Below are positions 35,827 to 45,183 of a DNA stretch of 58,803 bases, piece after piece. The stretch is taken from positions 1 to 58,803 of the forward strand of contig QGNM01000007.1 of NCBI GenBank assembly GCA_003228095.2, given 5' to 3'. The notes under the pieces are model-generated. The model did not search any database, was not told the origin of the DNA, and was given only the letters and a program-made list of their open reading frames with translations. Within the stretch, counting starts at the first letter, position 1. Every line of letters starts with the position of its first letter. The translations under genes were made by a program, and so were the position numbers. The stretch is from Chloroflexota bacterium. Lineage in GTDB: Bacteria; Chloroflexota; Dehalococcoidia; Lucifugimonadales; UBA2962.

Positions 35827-35828
35827 TT

Positions 35829-36875
35829 CTACACAAATTTTTTGAAAGTTTTATCAATAATCGATAATGCCCAATCGATATCTTCTTCTGTTATTCCGTA
35901 ATGAGTAACAAAACGCCAGCCCTCATCTAAAATCAGTCCTCGTACGCCATTATTTTCTAATTCATCTAGAATTTCTGATTGATTAATCAAATTAACATTG
36001 AAGTAAACCTGATTCGTTTCAACATCTTCAGGATTCAGATTTATTCCTGGAACCTCTGCCAGGCCTATGGCTAAATTGTGTGCATTTTGATGATCTTCAG
36101 CAAGTCGACCTACCATCTCGTTTAAAGCAACTATACCTGCTGATGCCATTACTCCTGCTTGCCTCAAGCCTCCGCCTAACGATTTTTTTATTAACCTAGC
36201 TCTTTCTATATCCTCTCGTTTCCCGCAAAGCATAGAGCCAAAAGGCGCAGCAAGGCCTTTGGAAAGACAAAATGTAACCGTATCTACACTCTGAGCTAAA
36301 TCAGATAGAGATATATCTAAAGCAACGGTTGCATTAAAAATCCTTGCTCCGTCAATATGGACAGGAACATCGTGGCTATGGGCCAATTGCGATACCTTTA
36401 AAATATCGGCCTCTGTCAGAACACGCCCGCCTGTAGATCCATGAGTGTTCTCTATCTCAACCATACCAGTTTTCGGCTGCGGCTCATCCTTAGGGTTTAG
36501 CAGCTCATATACCTGATCTAAATCAATCATTCCTCTTTCATTATTATCAACTAGCCTAAAAATTACCCCGCCATGCACCGATGCTCCTCCCATTTCTCCA
36601 ATGTAGCAATGAGCTCGATGGCCTACAATCATCTGTTCTCCTCTATCGCAATGAAGAAGGGCTGCCAATAAATTACCCATTGTTCCACTGCTTACCAACA
36701 AACCAGCTTCCTTACCGGAAATTTCAGCCGAAAGTTCTTCTAATTCATTGATGTTTGGGTCGTCACCATACGCCTCATCACCAAGTTCGGCATCTGCCAT
36801 TGCATTTCGCATTGATCCTGTTGGCAAAGTGACGGTATCGCTTCTAAGATCAACAATTCTTTTGTTAGTTATCAT
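35829..36875 (-). CDS. ltaE: Low-specificity L-threonine aldolase
   Basis: PLP enzyme that splits L-threonine or allo-threonine to glycine and acetaldehyde. It has LRSDTVTLPTGSM at the start, GDEAYGDDP (33-41), ENTHG at 142-146, HIDGAR and the PLP Lys206 in CLSKGLAAP. At 348 residues it is normal. It is divergent from mfd and alone in its unit. The glycine and C1 units it yields could feed folate metabolism, a possible but unproven tie to the corrinoid cluster. Confidence 0.95.
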   Translation of the reverse strand: MITNKRIVDLRSDTVTLPTGSMRNAMADAELGDEAYGDDPNINELEELSAEISGKEAGLLVSSGTMGNLLAALLHCDRGEQMIVGHRAHCYIGEMGGASVHGGVIFRLVDNNERGMIDLDQVYELLNPKDEPQPKTGMVEIENTHGSTGGRVLTEADILKVSQLAHSHDVPVHIDGARIFNATVALDISLSDLAQSVDTVTFCLSKGLAAPFGSMLCGKREDIERARLIKKSLGGGLRQAGVMASAGIVALNEMVGRLAEDHQNAHNLAIGLAEVPGINLNPEDVETNQVYFNVNLINQSEILDELENNGVRGLILDEGWRFVTHYGITEEDIDWALSIIDKTFKKFV

Positions 36876-36944
36876 TTAAATAAATTCCCTTAAAATCCAT
36901 ATTGACTAAAATTTTAGCATCACCTCTGTTAAAATTGATGACTA

Positions 36945-36968
36945 GGCAAGCAATCTGCTTGCCCTTTT
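36945..36968 (+). other. Hairpin in mfd leader, terminator-like
   Basis: GGCAAGC (36945-36951) and GCTTGCC (36957-36963) form a perfect 7-bp stem with a five-base loop, followed by CTTTT on the + strand. As no rightward gene lies upstream, it would be in the mfd leader, about 35 bases before the start, and could act as an attenuator or shield. Confidence 0.45.
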
Positions 36969-36998
36969 GACGTTTACTTTTAAAAGGTATGGTATTTG

Positions 36999-39900
36999 AT
37001 GAGACCAGAAAACTTTGGATTATTTCTTGAGAGTATCATTGAATATAAACAATTTCTAAAGAAATTAAAATCGAAAAACCACCAATACATACTTCAATCT
37101 GTCAGCGAGAGCATCCCTTTTACATTAGCAAAACTATCTATTGACCTTCAACGCCCAATGCTAATTTTGACTTCAAAACAAGACCAAGCTCAACAAATTT
37201 ATGAACAAATGCAATATTGGGGGGCCATTAACACAACTCTATTCAATGAAACAGAGGTCTTGCCATTTGAAAGAATATCACCGGATTTAGAAACAGGGTA
37301 TAAAAGAATTTCTTTATTAGATTCATTGGTTGATGCTAAAAGGACACCCATAGTAGTAAGTTCAGCATCAGCGATAATGCAAAAGACAGCCTTGCCTCGG
37401 GACTTTAGCAAGACAAAAACCGTACTCACCAAGGGGGAATCATATGAACTTCGGTCTTTGTTGGATTTATGGGTTTCAGCAGGATACAGCGTTGAGTCTA
37501 TTGTGGAACATCCAGGACAGGTAAGCTATCGAGGTGGCATCATCGATATATTTCCTCCAAATTCACAAATGCCATTCAGGGTAGAATTTGTGGGAGATAT
37601 TATCGAAACAATAAGGTTGTTTGACCCTATTTCACAAAGATCAATTGAACAGGTTGAATCATTTAATGTAAGCCCCGCAACAGAATTTCTTATTCCAAGT
37701 GGATTCTCTGCCAAACTTAAAAATTCACTTTCTAACCCCAAACTTTCACAAGTCGAAAAAAACCGAATCGAAGAAGATTTATACCTTATAAACAATAATC
37801 AAATTACAGCTTTGGTAGAAAGTTTAAACTTATATGCAGGATTTTTGAATGAAGGCTCATTATTTGATTACCTCCCACAAAAATCTTTACTGGTGATATG
37901 TGACCCTGTTAACTTCAATAAAACGGTTAAAAAATTTGATAAAAGAATAAAAGAGATTCGTCTTAAAAAACAAAAACGGAAACAAATCACTGATGACTTT
38001 CCGTCGCCTCACCTTTCACCAAGCGAAATTAAGTCAAAACTAGATTGTTTTAATCAAAAAATCAACATCGTTCCCTGGGGCACATTGAGTCATAAAGATG
38101 ATGGCTATTTAAACATGCCAATCACAACAAGTGAATCTTTTTTTGGAAACCTGGAACGAGTCGCGTCAAGGATCCTCGATTTATCTAAATCTGGTTCCAT
38201 TGTAGCCATAATAACTAATCAATCAAAACGAATAAAAGAGATTTTAAATGAACACAGCGTAAAACTTTCAAAGCAATCATATTCCAAGTTAAAGCTAGAT
38301 CCTGGAGAAGTAATTATCATGAAAGCTTCTGAAACTTGCGATATAAATGGATTATCTATTAAGTCTGAACAGCATCACGTTGTACTTCTCAGTGACACAG
38401 AAATTTTTGGGAACACAAAAATTAGTCGTGCAAACACAAGGCGATCAAAAAGAATGCATAAATCTCTTATTAGAGACTTGCAGCATGGAGATTATTTAGT
38501 ACATATTGATCACGGCATCGCTAAGTTTTCCGGAACCCATGTCGACCAAACAACCCAGAATGAATATATGATTCTTCAATATGCTGCTGATGATAAATTA
38601 TATGTTCCCATGGAGAGTCTAGAAAGAGTAGGGCCTTACATTGCGCCACTAGGACGCTCTCCAAATTTAACAAGACTTGGGTCTCAATCATGGAATAACA
38701 CTAAGGACAAAGCTACTGCTTCGACAAAAGAATTGGCAAGTGAACTACTTAAGATTTATGCTACTAGGGATACGATTAATGGTTACAAGTTCAAAGTCGA
38801 CACTGCCTGGCAGGCTCAGCTAGAAGACTCATTCAAATATAAAGAAACTGAAGATCAAATGGATGCATTGCTAGCTATCAAAACAGATATGGAAAGTGAA
38901 AAGCCGATGGACAGGCTGATATGTGGTGATGTGGGTTATGGAAAGACAGAGATTGCCTTAAGGGCAGCTTTTAAGGCCGTTATGGAAGGCAAACAGGTAG
39001 CATTATTAGCCCCTACTACCGTATTAGTTCAGCAACATTTTTCGACTTTTTCAGAGAGACTTTCAGCCTACCCAATTAATATTCAATCCTTGAGCAGGTT
39101 TAAAAACACAAAAGAGCAAAAACAGATAATAAATGATTTGACCACAGGCAAGGTAGATATATGCATCGGCACACATATGTTAACTCAGCCAAATATTAAA
39201 TTCTCAGATTTAGGGTTGCTGATAATTGACGAGGAACAAAGATTTGGAGTATCTCAAAAAGAGCAGATGAAGAAAATTAGGGCTGAAGTCGATGTAATCA
39301 CTCTAACCGCAACCCCAATCCCCAGAACATTGCAGATGTCAATGGCTGGAATTAAAGACATTAGCATGATTATGACGCCTCCTGAAGAACGTATTCCTAT
39401 AAAAACATACGTCACTGAACGCTCTGATGAGCTTATACGAGATGCTATCGTTAGGGAATTAGACCGAGATGGACAGGTTTATTTTGTACATAACCGTGTA
39501 CATGACATACATTCAGTAGCTGAAAAAATAATAAACATTGTTCCAGAGGCAAAAATAGCAATTGGCCACGGTCAATTAAATGAAATCGAACTTGAAAAGA
39601 CCATGTTAGATTTTTCAAACGGGAAAATCGACGTGCTTATCTGTACCACAATAATTGAATCTGGATTAGATATTCAAAATGCCAATACAATCATTATCGA
39701 TAGAGCTGATACATTCGGCCTCGCGCAACTATATCAACTTCGAGGGCGTATCGGACGTGGTCGAAAAAGAAGTTATGCATATTTCTTAGTGCCTGCCAAT
39801 GTAGCTATGAATGAATCTGCTAGCAAAAGACTTAAAACCATGTTGGCTGCAACCGATTTGGGGGCCGGATTTCAAATAGCAATGGCTGACTTAGAAATAC

Positions 39901-40517
39901 GAGGCGCCGGAAACATTCTAGGAGGACAACAAAGTGGCCATATACATGCGATTGGATACGACCTTTATTCCAGAATGCTTTCAGAAGCCACAGAACAACT
40001 TAGGGCTTCAAACTTAAATGCTGATATCAAACCAATTAATAAAAATTTCACCTCAATTGATTTAAACATGCCGGCAAATATCCCTTCAAGCTATATCTCA
40101 GAGCTGAATATCCGAATTGATATCTATGAATCCATAATGAAAGCCCATAATGAAAAATCCTTAAAAGAAATCGAAGACATGTTATTAGATAGGTTTGGCA
40201 ATATGCCCTTGCAATTAGAAAACCTTTTATCTATTTCTAGATTAAAGATTATATCGACTGCTGCTGATATACGTTCGATATTTAAAAGAGGCAATACTGT
40301 AGTTATAAAAATGAATTATGACTTAAATAATATGAGGTTAGTTCTGCAAAAACGATTTAAAACAAATGTGGAAATTGGTAATCGAGAAATTAGACTTCCA
40401 GCAAATGATGGTAACGCTACATGGATGAAAGAACTCTTTAATTTAATTAATGATATCTATATATTCCAGGTTGACTTAAACAAGCACTTGGAAAACACTC
40501 AAAATGCCGCACAATAA
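36999..40517 (+). CDS. mfd: Transcription-repair coupling factor
   Basis: ATP-driven DNA translocase that removes stalled RNA polymerase and recruits UvrA to lesions. Domains in order: UvrB-like region (about 1-340, with PGQVSYRGGIIDIFPP near 170), linker, RNA-polymerase interaction domain near 495 (HGDYLVHIDHGIAKFSG), helicase core with Walker A GDVGYGKTE near 645 and the DEEQ box near 745, RQ-type motif LRGRIGRGRK near 910, and the C-terminal TRCF domain near 1010-1110. At 1172 residues it is full length. I use the ATG at 36999; a TTG directly before it (36996) is less likely. Confidence 0.97.
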   Translation: MRPENFGLFLESIIEYKQFLKKLKSKNHQYILQSVSESIPFTLAKLSIDLQRPMLILTSKQDQAQQIYEQMQYWGAINTTLFNETEVLPFERISPDLETGYKRISLLDSLVDAKRTPIVVSSASAIMQKTALPRDFSKTKTVLTKGESYELRSLLDLWVSAGYSVESIVEHPGQVSYRGGIIDIFPPNSQMPFRVEFVGDIIETIRLFDPISQRSIEQVESFNVSPATEFLIPSGFSAKLKNSLSNPKLSQVEKNRIEEDLYLINNNQITALVESLNLYAGFLNEGSLFDYLPQKSLLVICDPVNFNKTVKKFDKRIKEIRLKKQKRKQITDDFPSPHLSPSEIKSKLDCFNQKINIVPWGTLSHKDDGYLNMPITTSESFFGNLERVASRILDLSKSGSIVAIITNQSKRIKEILNEHSVKLSKQSYSKLKLDPGEVIIMKASETCDINGLSIKSEQHHVVLLSDTEIFGNTKISRANTRRSKRMHKSLIRDLQHGDYLVHIDHGIAKFSGTHVDQTTQNEYMILQYAADDKLYVPMESLERVGPYIAPLGRSPNLTRLGSQSWNNTKDKATASTKELASELLKIYATRDTINGYKFKVDTAWQAQLEDSFKYKETEDQMDALLAIKTDMESEKPMDRLICGDVGYGKTEIALRAAFKAVMEGKQVALLAPTTVLVQQHFSTFSERLSAYPINIQSLSRFKNTKEQKQIINDLTTGKVDICIGTHMLTQPNIKFSDLGLLIIDEEQRFGVSQKEQMKKIRAEVDVITLTATPIPRTLQMSMAGIKDISMIMTPPEERIPIKTYVTERSDELIRDAIVRELDRDGQVYFVHNRVHDIHSVAEKIINIVPEAKIAIGHGQLNEIELEKTMLDFSNGKIDVLICTTIIESGLDIQNANTIIIDRADTFGLAQLYQLRGRIGRGRKRSYAYFLVPANVAMNESASKRLKTMLAATDLGAGFQIAMADLEIRGAGNILGGQQSGHIHAIGYDLYSRMLSEATEQLRASNLNADIKPINKNFTSIDLNMPANIPSSYISELNIRIDIYESIMKAHNEKSLKEIEDMLLDRFGNMPLQLENLLSISRLKIISTAADIRSIFKRGNTVVIKMNYDLNNMRLVLQKRFKTNVEIGNREIRLPANDGNATWMKELFNLINDIYIFQVDLNKHLENTQNAAQ

Positions 40518-40553
40518 AGTTTATATATGTAATTAAGAAAGATAAACTTTATT
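40513..40553. terminator. 12-bp two-way terminator hairpin, mfd/HAD junction
   Basis: AATAAAGTTTAT (40513-40524) is the exact reverse complement of ATAAACTTTATT (40542-40553), with a 17-base loop. It contains the mfd stop codon and overlaps the last codons of the convergent HAD gene, with T-runs on both strands. A good bidirectional terminator candidate, though GC-poor. Confidence 0.5.
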
Positions 40554-41246
40554 TATCACCCCTGGTAACTGAAATAAATTTGTAATCCTTGGTCCATCTA
40601 TGAATGTTTCATTTACACAGTACCTGTCGATAAGAATGTAGTTGGTACCAATTTGCTTTGCTCCGTATATATCTGACAACACTTGATCTCCAACATGAAT
40701 ATTTTGCTGAGGCTCACATTTAATTCTATTGAAGGCAATCTCAAATATTCGTTGGTCTGGTTTTTCTGATTTCGCTTCTAACGATGTTATAGCGAAATCT
40801 ATATCTCCACTCAGCTTTAATTTGCTTAATATTTCAGACCCAGTGGTATTCATGTTTGTTATTATTCCAAGAATAAAACCTTGGTCCTTAAGCATTTTTA
40901 ATACGGGCTTAACATCATTAAAAATAGCGAGTTTGTAAGATGTCTTTTGCGTTTCAATCCACACATCTGCAGATATTTTTAACCCTATTGAAGGATCTGT
41001 CTCTGAAAGAATTAGCCTTTCGTATTCAGTAAAAAATTTCAACTTTTCATTAGCATCCATCAATCTAATAGGGTGGTTGGCATTTTGTTTAGACATAAAT
41101 TCATCCGCCTTGAAATAACCCTTTAACACATTATCTTCAGTCAAAGTTAATCCAAATTTAGCTGCTGCTTTTGATTGAATCTCATATCTGCCGGGGGTAA
41201 ACCTAGCTAATGTTCCATATAAATCAAAAGTTATTGCCTTGATCAT
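40533..41246 (-). CDS. HAD-superfamily hydrolase
   Basis: 237-residue phosphatase of the haloacid dehalogenase superfamily. Motif I is FDLYGTL (7-13), where the usual second Asp of DxDxT is Tyr; motif II is IITNMN; motif III has SEKPDQRIFEIA; motif IV is HVGDQVLSDIYGAK. The second motif I Asp normally marks phosphatases, so its loss may point to a dehalogenase-like or other activity. The substrate is unknown. It ends 15 bases from mfd, convergently. Confidence 0.9.
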   Translation of the reverse strand: MIKAITFDLYGTLARFTPGRYEIQSKAAAKFGLTLTEDNVLKGYFKADEFMSKQNANHPIRLMDANEKLKFFTEYERLILSETDPSIGLKISADVWIETQKTSYKLAIFNDVKPVLKMLKDQGFILGIITNMNTTGSEILSKLKLSGDIDFAITSLEAKSEKPDQRIFEIAFNRIKCEPQQNIHVGDQVLSDIYGAKQIGTNYILIDRYCVNETFIDGPRITNLFQLPGVINKVYLS

Positions 41247-41325
41247 TTAATTACATGCTATCCTTTTATGATTAATTAATAGTTTATATTGGTCCAAATG
41301 TCTAATATCTTATAGGGTACCCAAA

Positions 41326-42336
41326 TTGAAAATTAAATCAGGAAAACTACCTGCTCCATTATTAAAAAAACTTCTAAGCAAAATAAAGCAAAAAGACCAA
41401 AGAGTTTTGTTGGGGCCAAAACTGGGAGAAGACGCTGCTTTAATTGACTTTGGCAATACAATATTGGCTGCAAAAACAGACCCAATTACGTTTGCGACGG
41501 ATTTGATAGGTTGGTATTTGGTACAAGTGAACATCAATGACCTTGCAGTAGTCGGGGCAACTCCAAAATGGATGCTAGCAACTTTATTATTACCCGAGGG
41601 AACTAATGAGTCCCAAGTAACTAATATTTTTAATGACCTAATTGATGCAGCTGAAAAACAAGGTGTGACTTTAATTGGCGGACATACTGAGGTCACTCCA
41701 GGCATTACTAAGTCTATTGCTGTCGGAACTCTATTAGGCGAATTGGACCCGAAAGACATAATTATGACTGCGGGGATAAAAGATGGGGACAACATAATAC
41801 TTACCAAAGGCGTTGCCATCGAAGGAACTTCACTTCTATGTAGAGAATCTGAAAATGCATTACTAAATGCCGGAGTTCATAAAGATATTATAGATTCAGG
41901 CAAAGCAATGCTTTTTGAGCCTGGTATAAGTGTGCGTTTAGATGCTGAAATAGCAAGAAAAACTGTTACAGTTAATGCTATGCATGACCCAACCGAAGGT
42001 GGGTTGGCGACTGCTCTGCATGAGATGGCATCAGCCTCAGGACTTGGTATTACTGTAAAGAGTTCTGAAATTAGTATTTTTAAAGAATCAAAAATTGTGT
42101 GTGATGCTCTCGGATTAAATCCTTTGGGATTAATTTCTTCTGGAGCACTATTAGTGACTGTAAGCCCAGATGAATCCCAAAAATTAATAACCGCGTTCAA
42201 AAAACATGACATTATGGCAAAGATCATTGGGACAGCTACAAAAGAACATGAAGAAGTTAGAATTATAAAGAATAATGTTATAAATAAGATAGAAGTCTTT
42301 GAGCGTGACGAGCTAGCTCGTTATTACGACGATTAA
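41326..42336 (+). CDS. AIR synthase-related / HypE-like ATP-binding protein
   Basis: 336 residues with the PurM/HypE two-domain fold. GPKLGEDAALIDFG (30-43) and TDPITFATDLIGWYLVQVNINDLAVVGATPKWM form the nucleotide-binding start, GGHTEVTPG is in the middle, and AMHDPTEGGLATALHEMA opens the second domain. HypE makes the hydrogenase cyanide ligand, but its C-terminal PRIC-type motif is not seen here and no hydrogenase genes are near. It is therefore best left as an AIR synthase-like enzyme of unknown substrate. The start is TTG. It lies 134 bases before the nuo operon, separated by a large inverted repeat. Confidence 0.85.
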   Translation: MKIKSGKLPAPLLKKLLSKIKQKDQRVLLGPKLGEDAALIDFGNTILAAKTDPITFATDLIGWYLVQVNINDLAVVGATPKWMLATLLLPEGTNESQVTNIFNDLIDAAEKQGVTLIGGHTEVTPGITKSIAVGTLLGELDPKDIIMTAGIKDGDNIILTKGVAIEGTSLLCRESENALLNAGVHKDIIDSGKAMLFEPGISVRLDAEIARKTVTVNAMHDPTEGGLATALHEMASASGLGITVKSSEISIFKESKIVCDALGLNPLGLISSGALLVTVSPDESQKLITAFKKHDIMAKIIGTATKEHEEVRIIKNNVINKIEVFERDELARYYDD

Positions 42337-42346
42337 CGCAACTTTA

Positions 42347-42409
42347 CTTAATAATAGTGCTTATCAATCTAAGGGTGAAGGAGTTAGAATTATAAGCACT
42401 ATTATTAAG
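42347..42409. repeat. 18-bp perfect inverted repeat ahead of nuoA
   Basis: The arm at 42347-42364 (CTTAATAATAGTGCTTAT) is the exact reverse complement of 42392-42409, with a 27-base loop. It fills the gap between the HypE-like gene and the complex I operon. No T-run follows, so it is not a standard terminator; a regulator site, processing hairpin or small mobile-type repeat are possible. Confidence 0.75.
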
Positions 42410-42470
42410 CTGGCATCAATTGAAAATTTTTGGCTGGCAAAACGCTAAAACCTTAGCTTAGGTGGTTTAA

Positions 42471-42839
42471 TTGCCTGAAGGGTACGATGCAAATTGGATA
42501 GTGGTTCTAATACTACCCATAATGGGTACTTTAGCAATTGGGACTTTATTCTTTGTATCAAAATTTATAGCCCCTAAACGCATTTCAAAAGTAAAGAATG
42601 AGCCCTATGAGTGCGGCATGCCTCCGGAACCATTTAGATGGTCTCAAATCAGAGTACGTTATTACATTTTCGCCATACTCTTTATTATTTTCGACATAGA
42701 AGCAGTATTTTTATTCCCATGGGCGGTTATATACCTGGAATCTGGGTCAATGATTTTCTACGAAATGCTAATATTTATTGGAATTCTATTTTTTGGTATT
42801 ATTTACAGTTGGCGTAAAGGTGTATTGCAATGGAGATGA
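42471..42839 (+). CDS. nuoA: NADH-quinone oxidoreductase subunit A
   Basis: Small membrane subunit of complex I, 122 residues, with three hydrophobic segments (about 11-30, 65-85, 92-112). The conserved loop YECGMPP (with the reactive Cys) and [19 protein letters not shown] are clear. The start is TTG with AGGTGG five bases before. It overlaps nuoB by ten bases and is the first gene of the operon. Confidence 0.96.
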   Translation: MPEGYDANWIVVLILPIMGTLAIGTLFFVSKFIAPKRISKVKNEPYECGMPPEPFRWSQIRVRYYIFAILFIIFDIEAVFLFPWAVIYLESGSMIFYEMLIFIGILFFGIIYSWRKGVLQWR

Positions 42840-43423
42840 ATCAGGACAAATACTCAGACCTAACAAAAGGGTATGATCAAGATTCAGACAAACGCGGAAA
42901 CATACCAGCTGAGAGTGTGTTTGAGGAAGTACTGCCAAACGTTATTGCAGCAAAGTCTAATGAATTATTTGCACTAGCAAGAAAATCATCTTTATGGACA
43001 CTGTCATTTGGCCTTGCATGCTGCGCAATTGAAATGATGTCAGCCCACATGTCTCATCATGATATTGACCGCTTTGGTATTGTGACCTGGCCATCTCCCC
43101 GACAATCTGATGTTATGATCGTGGCAGGGACAGTAGTGAAAAAGATGGCGGACCCGATAAAACGTTTGTATGAGCAAATGCCTGAGCCAAAATGGGTTAT
43201 TGCTATGGGTGCATGCGCCACTAATGGAGGGCCTTACTACCGCTCATACTCCGTGGTCATGGGAGTTGATCATTTAATTCCAGTGGATGTTTACGTTCCT
43301 GGATGTCCTCCTAGACCAGAAGCTTTAATGTACGGAATAATGGAACTACAAGATAAGATTTCTTCAGATGCAAAAAACCGTGCTAATTTAATAAGTAAAA
43401 AACACCTAAATAATGAAAATTGA
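42830..43423 (+). CDS. nuoB: NADH-quinone oxidoreductase subunit B
   Basis: Peripheral subunit holding iron-sulfur cluster N2, the last electron carrier before quinone. The ligands Cys64-Cys65 (LACCAIEMM), Cys129 (GACATNGG) and Cys159 (PGCPPRPE) are present. At 197 residues it is normal, with polar tails at both ends. An alternative ATG two codons later exists. A hairpin lies in the 69-base gap before nuoC. Confidence 0.97.
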   Translation: MEMNQDKYSDLTKGYDQDSDKRGNIPAESVFEEVLPNVIAAKSNELFALARKSSLWTLSFGLACCAIEMMSAHMSHHDIDRFGIVTWPSPRQSDVMIVAGTVVKKMADPIKRLYEQMPEPKWVIAMGACATNGGPYYRSYSVVMGVDHLIPVDVYVPGCPPRPEALMYGIMELQDKISSDAKNRANLISKKHLNNEN

Positions 43424-43430
43424 TTTTAGA

Positions 43431-43453
43431 TTTATTGCCCCCTGGGCAATAAA
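43431..43453. other. 10-bp hairpin between nuoB and nuoC
   Basis: TTTATTGCCC (43431-43440) and GGGCAATAAA (43444-43453) form a perfect 10-bp stem with a three-base loop. No T-run follows, so read-through to nuoC is expected. It could set mRNA stability or processing inside the operon. Confidence 0.6.
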
Positions 43454-43492
43454 CACAAATGCCTACTTTCGCTGCATACCTTTATCATAACA

Positions 43493-43987
43493 ATGGAAGA
43501 CCAGGCAAATAAAACTACCGCTCTAAATGCAGCATCGCAGAAACTGTTAGGAATTTTGCCTTCCATTTTGAATCAACCTACCCTACAGTACCGGACGAAC
43601 ATCGACGAATTAACCGTTAACCTACCAGGTGATCTTGTTCATACAATATGCAAAATCCTTAAAACCCATACTGATACAGCTTTTGATTACTTAACGTGCC
43701 TTTCCGTAGTTGATTATGAAGACATACTTGAAATCAATTACCATCTTTTCTCATACACAAAGCGCCATAAAATGGTACTTAAGTGTGAACTTAAGTCAAC
43801 CGATCCTACTATATCTTCAATATCCAATATTTGGAGAGCTGCTAATTGGTTTGAAAGAGAAGCCCACGATCTTTTTGGTGTGTTATTTGAAGACCATCCA
43901 AGTTTAGATCGCTTGCTTTTACCAGATGATTTCGAAGGAAATCCTGGCTTAAAGTCATATCCCTTACACGAATATAAAGAGTGGTGA
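43493..43987 (+). CDS. nuoC: NADH-quinone oxidoreductase subunit C
   Basis: 30-kDa-type subunit of the peripheral arm, 164 residues. The signature NWFEREAHDLFGV (about 122-134) and the end LKSYPLHEYKEW are typical. It contains no cofactor. A stand-alone nuoC, not fused to nuoD. A gap of 71 bases to nuoD holds nothing notable. Confidence 0.95.
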   Translation: MEDQANKTTALNAASQKLLGILPSILNQPTLQYRTNIDELTVNLPGDLVHTICKILKTHTDTAFDYLTCLSVVDYEDILEINYHLFSYTKRHKMVLKCELKSTDPTISSISNIWRAANWFEREAHDLFGVLFEDHPSLDRLLLPDDFEGNPGLKSYPLHEYKEW

Positions 43988-44058
43988 ATCATCTTGTAGT
44001 TAGTTACACATAATAGTTATTTAAATAAAATCAGACACATTCCGGACTGTAAATAAAA

Positions 44059-45183
44059 TTGAAAATTAGCGAAAACATAAATGAATCAGGCTCTACGGTC
44101 GACATGTTAATCAACATGGGACCTCAGCATCCAAGCACGCATGGTGTGTTTCGTTTAGTTTTACAACTAGATGGCGAATTGATTGTCGATGCTGAACCAC
44201 ATATCGGTTATCTACATCGTGGTTCGGAAAAATTATGCGAAACCGAAAGTTACTCTCAAGTGGTAACCCTATTTGATCGGCTCGACTATGTTGCCAACTT
44301 AAATAGCGAATTGGCATATTGCATGGCAGTGGAAAAATTACTTGAATTACAAATTCCAGACCGTGCTTGGTATATCAGAACTATCCTATGTGAACTCAAT
44401 CGTATTTCCAGTCATATGTTGTTTTATGGCGTTTATGGTTTGGATGTAGGTGCAATGACTCCTGTACTTTACGGTTTTAGAGAAAGAGAAAGGATTCAAT
44501 CTTTATTCGAACAAGTTACTGGAGCAAGAATGATGCACAATTATATTAGGATAGGAGGCGTCAAGGAAGATACACCTCCAGAATTCAATGAAAACCTACA
44601 TGCAGTCGTACTTGAACTAGAGAAAGCTATTGAAGAATGTGATGAACTATTAACTCAAAATGAAGCTTTTCTGGCCCGCACCAAAAATATTAGCTGTTTA
44701 ACAATAGAGGATGCTATTGATTTTGGAGTGACCGGTCCCATTTTGCGATCGACTGGACTCGTTGAAGACGTCAGAATATCTGAACCTTACGGAATATATG
44801 ACAGATTTGATTTTGGTATCCCCATTGGCAGTACTGGTGACTGCTGGGATCGATATTACATACGTATGCAGGAAATGCGTGAATCTTTATCTATTATTAA
44901 GCAAGCTATAAAACAGATGGAACCTGGCGAAGTTCAAGCAAAAATGAGACGGATTGTTAGGCCTCCAAAAGGGGAATGTTTTGTCAGGACTGAATCTCCT
45001 AGAGGAGATTTAGGGGTTTTTCTAGTTAGTGACGGCAGCCAAAACCCTTATAGGGTAAAGGTTAGGGCTCCATCATTTGCAAACCTGCAAGCTATAAAAC
45101 ACATGCTAGAAGGTGTTTATGTTGCAGATGCTGTGGTCATTTTAGGTTCATTAGACATTGTTTTAGGGGAAGTTGATCGATGA
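44059..45183 (+). CDS. nuoD: NADH-quinone oxidoreductase subunit D
   Basis: 49-kDa subunit that forms the quinone site with NuoB. MGPQHPSTHGVFRLVLQLDGE opens the domain, with HIGYLHRGSEKLCE and the C-terminal PRGDLGVFLVSDGSQNPYR and DIVLGEVDR. At 374 residues from a TTG start, it is normal. Its stop overlaps the nuoH start (ATGA), so no nuoE, nuoF or nuoG lie between as in the usual order. Confidence 0.97.
   Translation: MKISENINESGSTVDMLINMGPQHPSTHGVFRLVLQLDGELIVDAEPHIGYLHRGSEKLCETESYSQVVTLFDRLDYVANLNSELAYCMAVEKLLELQIPDRAWYIRTILCELNRISSHMLFYGVYGLDVGAMTPVLYGFRERERIQSLFEQVTGARMMHNYIRIGGVKEDTPPEFNENLHAVVLELEKAIEECDELLTQNEAFLARTKNISCLTIEDAIDFGVTGPILRSTGLVEDVRISEPYGIYDRFDFGIPIGSTGDCWDRYYIRMQEMRESLSIIKQAIKQMEPGEVQAKMRRIVRPPKGECFVRTESPRGDLGVFLVSDGSQNPYRVKVRAPSFANLQAIKHMLEGVYVADAVVILGSLDIVLGEVDR

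Noticed and set aside
36902-36935. Promoter TTGACT ... TAAAAT ahead of mfd
   Set aside because: The spacing is 22 bases, too long for a normal sigma70 promoter, so I do not list it.
41310-41819. 169-codon open frame on the minus strand
   Set aside because: It lies wholly opposite the HypE-like gene, which has strong family motifs; the antisense frame shows none and has no ribosome site.
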